From assembly GCF_009796805.1 (NCBI RefSeq), contig NZ_CP047029.1:434001-498000 (forward strand): a stretch of DNA of 64,000 nucleotides, given 5' to 3'. The DNA comes from Algibacter sp. L1A34. GTDB taxonomy: Bacteria > Bacteroidota > Bacteroidia > Flavobacteriales > Flavobacteriaceae. Below, piece by piece: positions 1-8,791 of the stretch; the stretch's first letter is position 1, and each line of letters opens with the position of its first letter. Both the position numbers and the translations under genes were made by a program. A model generated the notes under the pieces. The model saw only the letters and a list, made by a program, of their open reading frames with translations, did no database searches and had not been told where the DNA came from.

Positions 1-858
1 ATTCATATATTTAAGGACAAATGGGTTTATGTAGATACTAATAATACAGAGTTTCCAATTGATAAAAACGATTTTTCGGTAACTGTAAATGGAACTAAAA
101 TCACTTTCGATTGTGTGTTTAACGCCATACATGGGTCTCCCGGAGAAGATGGTTTAATGCAAGGTTATTTTGAATTACTAAACATGCCACAAACCAGTTG
201 CAACATGTACCAAGCGGGTGTTACCTTTAATAAACGCGACTGTTTAAGTGTGCTAAAACCCTACGGAATTAAAACAGCAGAATCTTATTATGTAAACAAA
301 GGCGATGTTATAAATGAAGATGATATTATTGCAAAAGTAGGATTACCTTGTTTTGTAAAAGCGAATAAAGCCGGAAGCAGTTTTGGGGTTTCTAAAGCAC
401 ATACAAAAGAAGATTTACAACCTTCAATTGAAACCGCTTTTAAGGAAGATGACGAAATTATTATAGAGTCGTTTTTAGACGGTACAGAAGTTTCAGTTGG
501 GGTAATTACTTATAAAGGTGAAACAAAAGTTTTACCCATAACAGAAATTGTAACCGAAAATGATTTTTTTGATTATGAAGCTAAATATCTTGGAAAATCT
601 CAAGAAATAACACCTGCAAGACTCACAAAAGAACAAGAACTCAAAGTAAACACGTTAGCAAAGAAGGTTTACGAGGTGTTAAAAATGAAAGGTTTTAGCC
701 GTAGCGAGTTTATTTTTAAAGATGGTGAGCCCCATTTATTAGAAATGAATACTATTCCGGGTTTAACTCGGGAAAGTATTTTGCCACAACAAGCAAAAGT
801 GGCAGGAATTAGTTTGAGTGACTTATTTGATAGTGCTATTGAAGAGGCTTTGAAATAG
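1..858 (+). CDS. ddl: D-alanine--D-alanine ligase, 5'-truncated by window edge
   Basis: ATP-grasp enzyme that joins two D-alanines for peptidoglycan precursors in the cytoplasm. The reading frame is open from base 1, so the N-terminus lies outside the window and a GTG at 115 is only an internal codon. Visible are the central glycine-rich start of the ATP-grasp part (HGSPGEDG), the lysine and small-residue loop CFVKANKAGSSFGV, the acidic FLDGTEVSVGV stretch, and the C-terminal metal-binding segment LLEMNTIPGLT. About 285 residues are visible, close to a full enzyme of ~320. It is followed by a 144-bp gap before coaD. Identification is secure. Confidence 0.95.
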   Translation: MHIFKDKWVYVDTNNTEFPIDKNDFSVTVNGTKITFDCVFNAIHGSPGEDGLMQGYFELLNMPQTSCNMYQAGVTFNKRDCLSVLKPYGIKTAESYYVNKGDVINEDDIIAKVGLPCFVKANKAGSSFGVSKAHTKEDLQPSIETAFKEDDEIIIESFLDGTEVSVGVITYKGETKVLPITEIVTENDFFDYEAKYLGKSQEITPARLTKEQELKVNTLAKKVYEVLKMKGFSRSEFIFKDGEPHLLEMNTIPGLTRESILPQQAKVAGISLSDLFDSAIEEALK

Positions 859-1002
859 GTTCTTTTCAGTTGACTATTTTGAGTATTAAAAGATTTTTGC
901 TAATACCATAACTAAAATCTGTAGTTAAAATTTACAGATTTAGAATTGTATCTTTACTAACACATAAATATTTCCTTTTAAATTAGGAAGAAGAAAAACT
1001 TC

Positions 1003-1458
1003 ATGAAACGAGCTATATTCCCAGGATCATTCGATCCGATAACTTTAGGACACTACGATATTATAAAACGTGGGGTAACACTTTTTGATGAAATTATTGT
1101 GGCTATTGGTGTCAATTCCGATAAAAAATATATGTTCACTCTTGAAGAAAGAAAAGCATTTATTGAAAAAACTTTTGCAGACGAGCCTAAAGTGAAAGTA
1201 GTAACTTATGAAGGGTTAACTGTCCATTTTTGTCAAGAAATAGGTGTTGAATTTATTTTACGTGGCCTGAGAAATCCAGCCGATTTTGAATTCGAAAAAG
1301 CCATTGCACATACCAACCGTGACCTTGCTCCTATTGAAACTGTTTTTCTTTTAACAGCAGCAAAAACTTCTTATATCGCTTCATCTATTGTGCGTGACGT
1401 TATTAGAAACAATGGTGATTACACAAAATTAGTTCCCGATACTGTGCGGGTTAAATAA
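1003..1458 (+). CDS. coaD: Phosphopantetheine adenylyltransferase
   Basis: Transfers AMP from ATP to 4'-phosphopantetheine, the penultimate step of coenzyme A synthesis. The 151-residue length is typical. The nucleotidyltransferase fold shows in FPGSFDPITLGHYDII near the N-terminus (T/HxGH signature), the RGLRNPADFEFE segment around residues 88-99, and the C-terminal SSIVRDV motif corresponding to ISSTxVR. The ATG is preceded by an A-rich leader without a Shine-Dalgarno sequence. The next gene starts 10 bp after the stop, so the two are probably co-transcribed. Confidence 0.96.
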   Translation: MKRAIFPGSFDPITLGHYDIIKRGVTLFDEIIVAIGVNSDKKYMFTLEERKAFIEKTFADEPKVKVVTYEGLTVHFCQEIGVEFILRGLRNPADFEFEKAIAHTNRDLAPIETVFLLTAAKTSYIASSIVRDVIRNNGDYTKLVPDTVRVK

Positions 1459-1468
1459 CAGTTTCTGA

Positions 1469-3007
1469 ATGCAGTTTTCCCTAAAATTTAGAGTTTATTT
1501 TATTTTTATATTTTGTACTATAGTTTCTTGTAAAGAAGATAAACCGGCAGATATCATTACCAATTTTTGCTCAAATATTCACAGAAACGATAGTTTAACA
1601 CTATCTAATGCACTTAAAAATGTTACCCCTTTAATGAAGGATAAAACTGGTGTATATGTTCTGGAAGATGGTAGTGGGGCTATGGTAGCAAGAGCCTGGT
1701 TAACTGAGTATGCCGAAAAAACCATAGACATTCAATATTTTATATTTTCTACTGATAATATCGGGCTTATTGCCTGTGATTATTTGGTAAGAGCCGCAGA
1801 TCGTGGTGTTAAAGTACGTATCATTGTAGACGATATTATGGTGGATGCAGACATTGAAGATATCTTAACTTTTAATTCTCACGAAAATATTTCCGTTAAA
1901 ATTTATAATCCCGGAATTAATTTAGGTAAAAATATTTTTCAGAAAATAGAAAAATTTTCAACCGATTTTAAAGGTGCCAATCAGCGTATGCACAACAAAA
2001 CCTTTATTGTAGATGATAAGGTTGTTATTACAGGTGGCAGAAATATAGCCAACGAATATTTCGATTACGACCACGAATATAATTTTAGAGATCGTGATAT
2101 TCTTTTATTAGGAAAAGAAGCTGGAAATGTAAAATCATCTTTTGAAACGTTTTGGAATAGTTCACTTAGCGAAGATGTTACCCAAATAATTAATAGTAAT
2201 ACTAAAAAATTATATTCTGAACACACTTTTGATAAACTTCATGAATATGCTTGCAATCCAGAAAATTTTTGGCCACAAGTTCGAAACCGAATTAAAAACT
2301 TACCTAGCGCTTTTGATGACATTAAAAATTCCGATAATCTTGTTTGGCTAGACGATGTTCATTTTATTTCCGATTTACCAGGAAAAAATGATGAAGATTA
2401 TAATTTATCAGGAGGTGGGATTTCTACTGATGCACTAGTCGATTTGGTAAAAAAAGCTAAAACATCTATAGATATTCAAACACCTTATTTAATAACATCT
2501 AACCTTAGCCGAAACTTATTTAAAAAAGCCATAGATCGAGGTGTTACCATACGTATTTTAACAAATAGTTTAGCATCTACAGATAATGTTGAAGCTTTTA
2601 GCAGCTACCAAACCGATCGCGAAAAATTATTAGAAACAGGTGTTCGAATTTTTGAATTCCGTCCTGATGCAGAAGAACGCTCAAAAATAATGACAGGCGA
2701 ATTGCAGGAAAAATTAAATTACAAACCTACTTTTGGGCTTCATGCCAAATCTATGGTGATTGATAATAAAACGACAGTAATTGGCACCTTTAACTTAGAT
2801 CCAAGAAGTGCTAATTTAAACACAGAATGTGTTGTAATTGTTGATTCTGAAAAAATTTCCAAAGGTGTTTTAAAAGGTATGGAAATCGAATTTAAACCAG
2901 AAAACGCTTGGGAAACGACTTTAGAATTTAATCCAGATTCTGAAGTTAGCAATTACAAACGTTTAAAAACTTGGACACGAAAAATACTACCTAAGGCTAT
3001 ATTATAA
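1469..3007 (+). CDS. Phospholipase D-family lipoprotein (cardiolipin synthase-like)
   Basis: A 512-residue protein with an N-terminal signal and lipobox ending IVSC (Cys21), so it is probably a lipoprotein. It has two HKD motifs typical of the phospholipase D superfamily: H175/K177/D182 in MHNKTFIVDD, and H425/K427/D432 in LHAKSMVIDN, each followed by a GG or GTFN turn. Cardiolipin synthases and periplasmic PLD nucleases share this architecture. The lipidated form suggests a phosphatidyl-transfer or lipase role at the envelope, but the substrate cannot be read from sequence. It starts 10 bp after coaD and probably shares its transcript. A weak sequence-only alternative is an extracellular nuclease. 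Confidence 0.85.
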   Translation: MQFSLKFRVYFIFIFCTIVSCKEDKPADIITNFCSNIHRNDSLTLSNALKNVTPLMKDKTGVYVLEDGSGAMVARAWLTEYAEKTIDIQYFIFSTDNIGLIACDYLVRAADRGVKVRIIVDDIMVDADIEDILTFNSHENISVKIYNPGINLGKNIFQKIEKFSTDFKGANQRMHNKTFIVDDKVVITGGRNIANEYFDYDHEYNFRDRDILLLGKEAGNVKSSFETFWNSSLSEDVTQIINSNTKKLYSEHTFDKLHEYACNPENFWPQVRNRIKNLPSAFDDIKNSDNLVWLDDVHFISDLPGKNDEDYNLSGGGISTDALVDLVKKAKTSIDIQTPYLITSNLSRNLFKKAIDRGVTIRILTNSLASTDNVEAFSSYQTDREKLLETGVRIFEFRPDAEERSKIMTGELQEKLNYKPTFGLHAKSMVIDNKTTVIGTFNLDPRSANLNTECVVIVDSEKISKGVLKGMEIEFKPENAWETTLEFNPDSEVSNYKRLKTWTRKILPKAIL

Positions 3008-3209
3008 TATATATTTTTTTACAACATAAACACCAATTAATTAGTCGTCGCATTAATGATCAAAACCAAAGATGTTTACGCTTCAAAAACACGATATAGA
3101 CTAGAGCTTCCTAAGCATTCTTTTATATTTCAAAACAAGTAATTCTAGAATAAACTGTAACATTTCTAAAAATTTTTATACATATAGTTAAAGATTATAT
3201 AGAAAAACC

Positions 3210-3656
3210 ATGTTACACCAAATCACATATTTACTTTTTAAGTTGAAGCTAATTCAGCCCAAAGAACGTACAATAGATTTTTGGATGGAAAACGAGCACG
3301 TAGAGAAACTAGAGTACGCTTTAAAACATGGCAATTATAAAACACGTCGTTTGGCTGCCGAGGCTTTAGAACAACTTAATAACCCATCGACTATCCCTGC
3401 TTTACTTCAATGTATAAATGATAAAGTTCAAAACGTATCTGTAGCTTGCTTAAATGCATTGGAACGCATGGGAGAAAATGACGAACTGATTAAAGCCATT
3501 GTAAAAAAACGATTTAATTGGGCTAAAAAAGTACGTGACAGTGATGCTAAGTTTAAAGCAAACAAAAATAAAAAGCACAATATATATCGTTGGGAACGCG
3601 CAAGTAAAAAATCGTTTGACCGTGTGAAAGCACAATTGAAACGACCAATGCGGTAA
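3210..3656 (+). CDS. HEAT-repeat protein
   Basis: A 148-residue soluble protein. The middle (about residues 30-95) contains two to three helical HEAT-type repeats, seen in phrases such as KTRRLAAEALEQLNNPSTIPALL and VSVACLNALERMG. The C-terminal third is strongly basic (Lys/Arg-rich, ending QLKRPMR), which could favour contact with nucleic acid or acidic partners. No catalytic motif is visible. It is separated from the PLD gene by a 200-bp gap in which I see nothing recognisable. Function unknown; the domain call is reasonable. Confidence 0.75.
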   Translation: MLHQITYLLFKLKLIQPKERTIDFWMENEHVEKLEYALKHGNYKTRRLAAEALEQLNNPSTIPALLQCINDKVQNVSVACLNALERMGENDELIKAIVKKRFNWAKKVRDSDAKFKANKNKKHNIYRWERASKKSFDRVKAQLKRPMR

Positions 3657-3732
3657 AATAAGTTATCAGTCTTCATTAGGTTGTCAAATTTATAGACTAC
3701 TTACTGAAGACTGAATTACTTTATACTTTAAT

Positions 3733-5628
3733 TTAGAATTTATATTCCGAAAGTCCTTTTGGAAAAGCTTCAGGGTTTGCCGCTAAATGGTAACGCGGAT
3801 CATCGATATCTTCAACTATAACTTCTCTAAATTTAGGATTCGATTTATATAAAAGAAGTTTACAATCGTCACTTAAATGTTTCAGTTTAATAGACTTTCC
3901 TTCAGCTTTATATTTTTCAACTATATTAAAAATAGCTTCTATTGCCGAATGATCACTAACACGAGATTCTACAAAATCAATTTCAACACACTCTGGATCT
4001 GTTTTAACATCAAATTTATCATTAAATGCTTGTATGGAACCAAAAAATAATGGTCCCCAAATTTCGTAAGTTTTAACTTTTCCATCTTCAGAAACGCGTT
4101 TTCTTGCTCTAATTTTCTTAGCGTTTTCCCAAGCAAAAACTAAAGCCGAAATTATAACTCCAACAAAAACAGCAATGGCTAAATCAAAGAAAACAGTTAC
4201 AGCAGAAACTATGATTAATACAAAAGCATCAGACTTTGGTATTTTTTTCATAATTCTAAAACTAGACCATGCAAAGGTTTCAATAACCATCATGAACATC
4301 ACACCAACTAATGCTGCAATTGGCACTTGCTCTATATATTTATCTGCAAACAAGATGAAAGTTAATAAAGTTAACGCCATCATAATACCAGACAAACGCC
4401 CTCTACCACCAGCATTAACATTTATAACGGTTTGACCAATCATTCCGCAACCACCAGTTCCACCAAACAAACCACTAAGTATATTTCCTGTTCCTTGTGC
4501 TACACATTCTCTATTTCCATCACCTCTAGTTTCTGTTAATTCATCAACTAAATTCATAGTCATTAGCGTTTCAATCAATCCTACAGAAGCCGCTAAAAAG
4601 GCATAAGGCGCAATAAACTTTAAAGTATCTAAATTAAAAGGAAGGTTACTCCATAGCTCCATTAAATTTAGGTTTTTAGATAATTCATCGAAACCATTTA
4701 ATCCAGCTCCACCACCATCTCTAATAAACTCACCAACGTTTATGGATTCAAGCCCCCCAAAAACAGCAATTAAAGTCACTATTAAAATAGCTGTTAAAGC
4801 TGCAGGGATTTTAGTTGTTAATTTTGGTAAACCCCAAACAATTAGCATGGTTAACAACACAAGACCAATCATTATATAAAGTGTACTACCTTGTAATCTA
4901 GATTTTACAACACCACTATCTTTTACTGAATAAAAACCATTATCCTTTATATTGAATATTACTTTTTTCGTTTTAGCATCGAAAACTTGAGTATCGGACA
5001 TGATATAAACCTCTGCTCCTGTTTTTACATTTACAACAGATTTATCTTTTATAGAAAACACTTCTATATTAGAAACTAAATCTGTTACAGCACCATCACC
5101 AAAATTATAAACAAGTTCTTTAGATTCGGTTTTACGCATATTCTGACCAAAAATATCTTTTGTATTTTCAGTAAACATACCCAATTGAGCCATAAAAATA
5201 ACAATAGCTAAACCGTTTACAAACCCTAACATTACTGGATGCGGAATTAATCGTACAAATTTACCGAGTTTAAAAACACCCGCTAAAATTTGAATAACTC
5301 CCATTAAAACTACAGCCGCTAACAAATAAAAGTAACCCATGTTTTCTACGGGTTGATCAAACAAAAGACCTTTAGCGTGCCCTTCTTGAATCATGTGGAC
5401 AAAAATAACGGCAACTGCACCTGCAGCACCAGAAATAAGTCCCGGTCTACCACCAAAAATTGCAGAAACAATACCGATTACAAAAGCCCCAAAAAGTGCT
5501 ACAATAGGACTAATTTGAGCCACAAAAGCAAAAGCTACTACTTCCGGAATCATAGCCAATGATGTTGTAATACCAGCTAAAACATCATCTTTAGCATTGG
5601 GGATTATCTTCCTTATAAATTCTGTCAT
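3733..5628 (-). CDS. SulP-family anion transporter with STAS domain
   Basis: A 631-residue inner-membrane transporter of the SulP/SLC26 family (sulfate, bicarbonate or dicarboxylate uptake). The N-terminal helices include the family-typical LAGITTSLAMIPEVVAFAFV, and a GGTGGCGMIGQ segment lies near the conserved SulP signature. The cytosolic C-terminus (from about residue 515) is a STAS domain. Unusually, about 100 hydrophilic residues with short repeated beta-like phrases (FSIKDKSVVNV, FYSVKDSGVV) are inserted after the helix ending AQLGMF. Which anion it carries cannot be told. A carbonic anhydrase is encoded 50 kb away, so bicarbonate is possible but unproven. Confidence 0.9.
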   Translation of the reverse strand: MTEFIRKIIPNAKDDVLAGITTSLAMIPEVVAFAFVAQISPIVALFGAFVIGIVSAIFGGRPGLISGAAGAVAVIFVHMIQEGHAKGLLFDQPVENMGYFYLLAAVVLMGVIQILAGVFKLGKFVRLIPHPVMLGFVNGLAIVIFMAQLGMFTENTKDIFGQNMRKTESKELVYNFGDGAVTDLVSNIEVFSIKDKSVVNVKTGAEVYIMSDTQVFDAKTKKVIFNIKDNGFYSVKDSGVVKSRLQGSTLYIMIGLVLLTMLIVWGLPKLTTKIPAALTAILIVTLIAVFGGLESINVGEFIRDGGGAGLNGFDELSKNLNLMELWSNLPFNLDTLKFIAPYAFLAASVGLIETLMTMNLVDELTETRGDGNRECVAQGTGNILSGLFGGTGGCGMIGQTVINVNAGGRGRLSGIMMALTLLTFILFADKYIEQVPIAALVGVMFMMVIETFAWSSFRIMKKIPKSDAFVLIIVSAVTVFFDLAIAVFVGVIISALVFAWENAKKIRARKRVSEDGKVKTYEIWGPLFFGSIQAFNDKFDVKTDPECVEIDFVESRVSDHSAIEAIFNIVEKYKAEGKSIKLKHLSDDCKLLLYKSNPKFREVIVEDIDDPRYHLAANPEAFPKGLSEYKF

Positions 5629-5733
5629 AGTTTATTTTTTGAAGGTGCAAATTTACGTTTTATATACGGACAGACAAGTAGAACCTTAATAATTTGGGTT
5701 TTACACTAACTAAAACGTTTGAGAAAAGAAAAA

Positions 5734-6099
5734 CTACTGTTGCTCTATCCAGGACAATGCATCGGCTCGACTATCAAAAAACTTTACCGCATTTTGATCT
5801 TTCCCATTTATAGTGCTTAGCGTTTTAAAAGCTAACAAACCCTCTTTTATTTTAGAAACGAAGGCTATCGATTTTACTTGCTCTAAATTTCCAATAATTT
5901 TTTGAGCTTCGAACGTGTATGAATAATGGTTCTTTTTATTTACTAAAATGGAAAATGGAGAATCTAAATTACTAAGTAAAAAATCGTGAAATTCATCAAC
6001 CTCTACTTCATCAATGATTACTTCATCATTAACGATAACCTCAACTAAATGCGGATTAATAATACAAATAGTGCCAAAAGACAGTTTATAAATGTTCAT
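5734..6099 (-). CDS. Small acidic STAS/SpoIIAA-like hypothetical protein
   Basis: A 121-residue cytoplasmic protein without signal peptide or membrane segment. The alternating strands and helices, with a central ILVNKKNHYSYTFEAQKIIG and a C-terminal FDSRADALSWIEQQ, resemble the SpoIIAA/STAS-like proteins of Bacteroidota in which the last helix follows a phrase such as F.s...Al.Wl. The product is not firmly recognised. It lies 105 bp upstream of the SulP gene on the same strand and could be co-transcribed with it. Confidence 0.6.
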   Translation of the reverse strand: MNIYKLSFGTICIINPHLVEVIVNDEVIIDEVEVDEFHDFLLSNLDSPFSILVNKKNHYSYTFEAQKIIGNLEQVKSIAFVSKIKEGLLAFKTLSTINGKDQNAVKFFDSRADALSWIEQQ

Positions 6100-6400
6100 T
6101 CTTTTAAACAGAACCAGAGAGATTTTTAAACAATAAACAACTGCTATATAGTGCTACAATTGTTAAGGTAATTTTACAAGTGAAAGGTAATACTTTTTTT
6201 TGAAATTCTATCTATTTGAAAAAATGCGGCCTTTGATTCTTAATAGGTTTTACTTCAGACTTTTAATTTATTTTTTCATTTATCAAGACCTAATGAGAGA
6301 CATTAATTAAGATGATTTATTTTCAAAATCGACTTATTATTTTTAGATAGCTTGTAAAAATTGGTCATAAATAATAAAAATTTGTTAATTATTTTTTTAT
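6100..6400. other. Divergent intergenic region, no gene seen
   Basis: About 300 bp of AT-rich sequence between the small minus-strand gene and the TetR regulator. It must hold the promoters for both directions, but apart from the palindrome at its right edge I see no convincing RNA structure, repeat or reading frame. Confidence 0.6.
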
Positions 6401-6420
6401 TACTAACCGATTGTTTAGTT
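6401..6420 (+). promoter_or_regulatory. Probable TetR operator, copy 1 (autoregulation)
   Basis: The 20 bases TACTAACCGATTGTTTAGTT match the perfect palindrome upstream of the next gene in 17 of 20 positions. It lies 20 bp before the chosen ATG of the regulator, where a repressor would block its own transcription. It overlaps a TTG codon (6411) that could extend the reading frame, a further reason to prefer the ATG at 6441. Confidence 0.75.
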
Positions 6421-6440
6421 TTGTCCTGTACTTAGAAATA

Positions 6441-7004
6441 ATGGCAAGAAAAAAAGAATATAACGAAGATGAAGTTGTAGAAAAAGCGATGCGTCTCTTT
6501 TGGCAAAATGGTTACGAGTCTACATCTATGCAAATGCTTGAAAAAGAAATGGGCATTAACAAATTTTCCATATACTCTAGTTTCGGAAATAAGCACGGTC
6601 TATTTATTGAAAGCATAAAATGCTACAAAAGTAAAATCCGTGAGATGTTTGAAAACTTCAAAAATGCTTCTAATGGTATTGAAGATATTAAACAATTTTT
6701 CAACGATTCTGTTAGTTCTAGTTTTAAAACCGACGAACAAAAAGGATGTTTGGTTACCAATACTTACAATGAGTTTTCAGAAACCGACGACCTAATTATA
6801 AAAGAGGAAATGACTTCTTTTATGGATAATTTAAAAACATTATTCATAGAAAAGCTTAAAATGGATTCTTCAAAAGATGAAGAGACCGTATTAAAACAAG
6901 CAAATTATTTAGTACTCGCAAAGCACGGTTTAGCTGCCGCAGCAAGAGTAAACAGCAAGAAAGAAATTGAAGATTATATCGAATTGACGTTTAAAAACCT
7001 CTAA
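6441..7004 (+). CDS. TetR/AcrR-family transcriptional regulator
   Basis: A 187-residue one-domain repressor. The N-terminal helix-turn-helix is seen in VEKAMRLFWQNGYESTSM and MGINKFSIYSSFGNKHGLF (residues ~15-55), followed by a variable ligand domain with Cys at GCLVTN. I chose ATG 6441 (MARKKEYN) because the upstream TTG lies inside an operator-like palindrome. A near-identical palindrome stands before the regulator and before the downstream operon, so it probably represses both itself and that operon. The operon content suggests that the ligand is a quinone, aldehyde, peroxide or halogenated compound. That is inference. Confidence 0.92.
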   Translation: MARKKEYNEDEVVEKAMRLFWQNGYESTSMQMLEKEMGINKFSIYSSFGNKHGLFIESIKCYKSKIREMFENFKNASNGIEDIKQFFNDSVSSSFKTDEQKGCLVTNTYNEFSETDDLIIKEEMTSFMDNLKTLFIEKLKMDSSKDEETVLKQANYLVLAKHGLAAAARVNSKKEIEDYIELTFKNL

Positions 7005-7020
7005 TCATTTTTTTTACACT

Positions 7021-7044
7021 ATAACTAAACGAATGTTTAGTTAT
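7021..7044. promoter_or_regulatory. Perfect palindromic TetR operator, copy 2
   Basis: Perfect 10-bp inverted repeat ATAACTAAAC - GAAT - GTTTAGTTAT between the regulator stop (7004) and the first gene of the redox operon (7082). The copy before the regulator differs at three of the central 20 positions. Size, symmetry and position fit a TetR-family operator that controls 7082-10203. Confidence 0.85.
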
Positions 7045-7081
7045 TTAAAACAATTATTAAATTAAAAAGAAAACAAACATT

Positions 7082-7630
7082 ATGACAACATTAAAAATTC
7101 ACAACATCGAAAGTGCTCCAGCAGAAAGCAAACCATTATTAGAAAACTCTCAAAAAGCTTATGGAATGATTCCTGGTTTACACGGTGTATTAGCTGCATC
7201 TCCACAAATCCTTAAGGCATACCAACAATTACATGAATTATTTGTAAGCTCGTCTTTCAACGAAAATGAATTAACAGTAGTATGGCAAACCATTAACGTA
7301 GAGCATGCATGTCATTATTGCGTACCTGCACATACAGGAATTGCAAAAATGATGAAAGTTGACGACGCTATTACTGAAGCTTTACGTAACGAAACACCTC
7401 TTGCAGATCCTAAACTAGAAGCGCTTCGTACTATGACATTATCTATAGTTCGTAACCGTGGTAATGTATCTCAAGCAGATTTAGATGCTTTTTACGCTGC
7501 TGGATATGGTGAGCAACAAGTATTAGACATTATTTTAGGACTGTCTCAAAAAGTAATTAGCAACTATACAAATCACATCGCAAACACACCTGTTGATGAT
7601 GCTTTTAAAAGTTTTGCTTGGAAAAAATAA
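7082..7630 (+). CDS. Carboxymuconolactone decarboxylase / AhpD-like protein
   Basis: A 182-residue all-helical protein of the carboxymuconolactone decarboxylase family. The redox motif EHACHYCVPAHT (two Cys spaced CxxC, followed by His) is that of AhpD-type alkylhydroperoxidases, which relay electrons to peroxiredoxins. It is the first gene after the palindromic operator. The peroxiredoxin-like and DsbA-like products downstream fit a thiol-based peroxide or electrophile defence. Start ATG at 7082; no Shine-Dalgarno, as usual here. Confidence 0.9.
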   Translation: MTTLKIHNIESAPAESKPLLENSQKAYGMIPGLHGVLAASPQILKAYQQLHELFVSSSFNENELTVVWQTINVEHACHYCVPAHTGIAKMMKVDDAITEALRNETPLADPKLEALRTMTLSIVRNRGNVSQADLDAFYAAGYGEQQVLDIILGLSQKVISNYTNHIANTPVDDAFKSFAWKK

Positions 7631-7717
7631 AAAATGTAGTCCCCTAAAACTACAATTTAATAGCTGTAAGCCTTCCTCCTATTAAGAGGAAGGTTTATTA
7701 ATAAACAAACATAAGAC

Positions 7718-8026
7718 ATGATTAAAATAACAGTAATGTACCCTAATAATGCCGATTTAAAATTCGACAAACAATATTACATTAAAAACCACAGTCAATT
7801 ACTTATCGATTTATTAGGTGATGCTATCATATCTTCCGATATAAATTTCGGACTAGCCGGAGCAACTCCAGACCAACCAGCTCCTTATGTCGTTATTGCA
7901 AATTTGGTATTCAAGTCTATGGAAACATTCCAACAATCTTTCGGTGCAAATGCTGAAGCTATTTTAGCAGATTTGCCTAATTTCACTAATGCAAAACCAG
8001 AAGTTCAAATTAGTGAAGTTGTTTAA
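7718..8026 (+). CDS. EthD-family protein
   Basis: A 102-residue ferredoxin-like alpha+beta protein. MIKITVMYPN at the start and FDKQYYIKNHSQLLIDLLG (with the conserved YY...H) are characteristic of the EthD/dimeric alpha-beta barrel family, first named from an ether-degradation cluster and often found beside oxygenases or detoxification genes. The chemical role is unknown. It is the second gene of the operator-controlled operon, 88 bp after the AhpD-like gene. Confidence 0.85.
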   Translation: MIKITVMYPNNADLKFDKQYYIKNHSQLLIDLLGDAIISSDINFGLAGATPDQPAPYVVIANLVFKSMETFQQSFGANAEAILADLPNFTNAKPEVQISEVV

Positions 8027-8076
8027 TTTTTCTTACTATACAAGAAATTACACTAACAGAATTAATACGCATAACA

Positions 8077-8742
8077 ATGGAAACAAATAAAAATAAAGGG
8101 GAATTAGATGCCTTATTAGACGTGCAACGTAAAGCAGGCATCACGAAATTCACTAAAGAAAAAAATCAAATTTATGCCGATGGTATTACCAGCGTAACAA
8201 ACTCTGGCATACTAGACAAGGCATTAAACGTTGGAGATAAAGCACCTAATTTCATATTAAATAATGCTTTAAATCAACCTGTTTCCTTATACAACACATT
8301 AGAAAATGGTCCTGTAGTTTTAACTTGGTACCGCGGTGGTTGGTGTCCTTACTGCAATATCACTCTACATCATTTACAAGAAAATTTACCCGAGTTTAAA
8401 AAAGCTGGCGCAACGCTTTTAGCTTTAACTCCCGAGTTGCCAGATAACTCGTTAAACACTTCAGAAAAAAACAATTTAGAATTTAGTGTTTTAAGCGATA
8501 TTGGTAATACCATTGGAAAAACATACGGTGTTGTATTCGAACTTACTAAAGAGGTCGCTTCTATTTATCAAAACGGATTCGGTTTAAACGAAAAAAACGG
8601 AGATAATAGTAATGAGTTACCCCTAGCTGCGACTTATGTTATTGACAAAAACGGAATAATTCAATATGCGTTTTTAGATGCCGATTATAAAGAAAGAGCT
8701 GAATCGAAAGAAATACTGTCTGTATTAAACAAGTTAAAGTAA
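8077..8742 (+). CDS. Peroxiredoxin-like (AhpC/TSA) protein
   Basis: A 221-residue thioredoxin-fold protein. The active-site region TWYRGGWCPYCNITLHHLQ carries CxxC where classical peroxiredoxins have a single Cys in PxxxTxxC, so this belongs to the peroxiredoxin-like branch. The sequence continues with LALTPE and a C-terminal AATYVIDKNGIIQYAF strand pair typical of AhpC/TSA. It probably reduces peroxides or acts as a disulfide reductase in the cytoplasm (no signal peptide). It sits in the TetR-controlled operon with the AhpD-like gene, a likely electron partner. Confidence 0.88.
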   Translation: METNKNKGELDALLDVQRKAGITKFTKEKNQIYADGITSVTNSGILDKALNVGDKAPNFILNNALNQPVSLYNTLENGPVVLTWYRGGWCPYCNITLHHLQENLPEFKKAGATLLALTPELPDNSLNTSEKNNLEFSVLSDIGNTIGKTYGVVFELTKEVASIYQNGFGLNEKNGDNSNELPLAATYVIDKNGIIQYAFLDADYKERAESKEILSVLNKLK

Positions 8743-8791
8743 AACTTCGCTAAAAACTATTAATTTTATTTTTGAATAAAAACATATCATA

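Noticed and set aside
115-858. GTG at 115 as the start of ddl
   Set aside because: The frame is open upstream to base 1 and upstream residues belong to the enzyme; it is a truncated gene, not a late start.
6411-6440. TTG start for the TetR regulator adding ten residues
   Set aside because: The codon falls inside an operator-like palindrome, and the ATG at 6441 gives the usual start of the helix-turn-helix.
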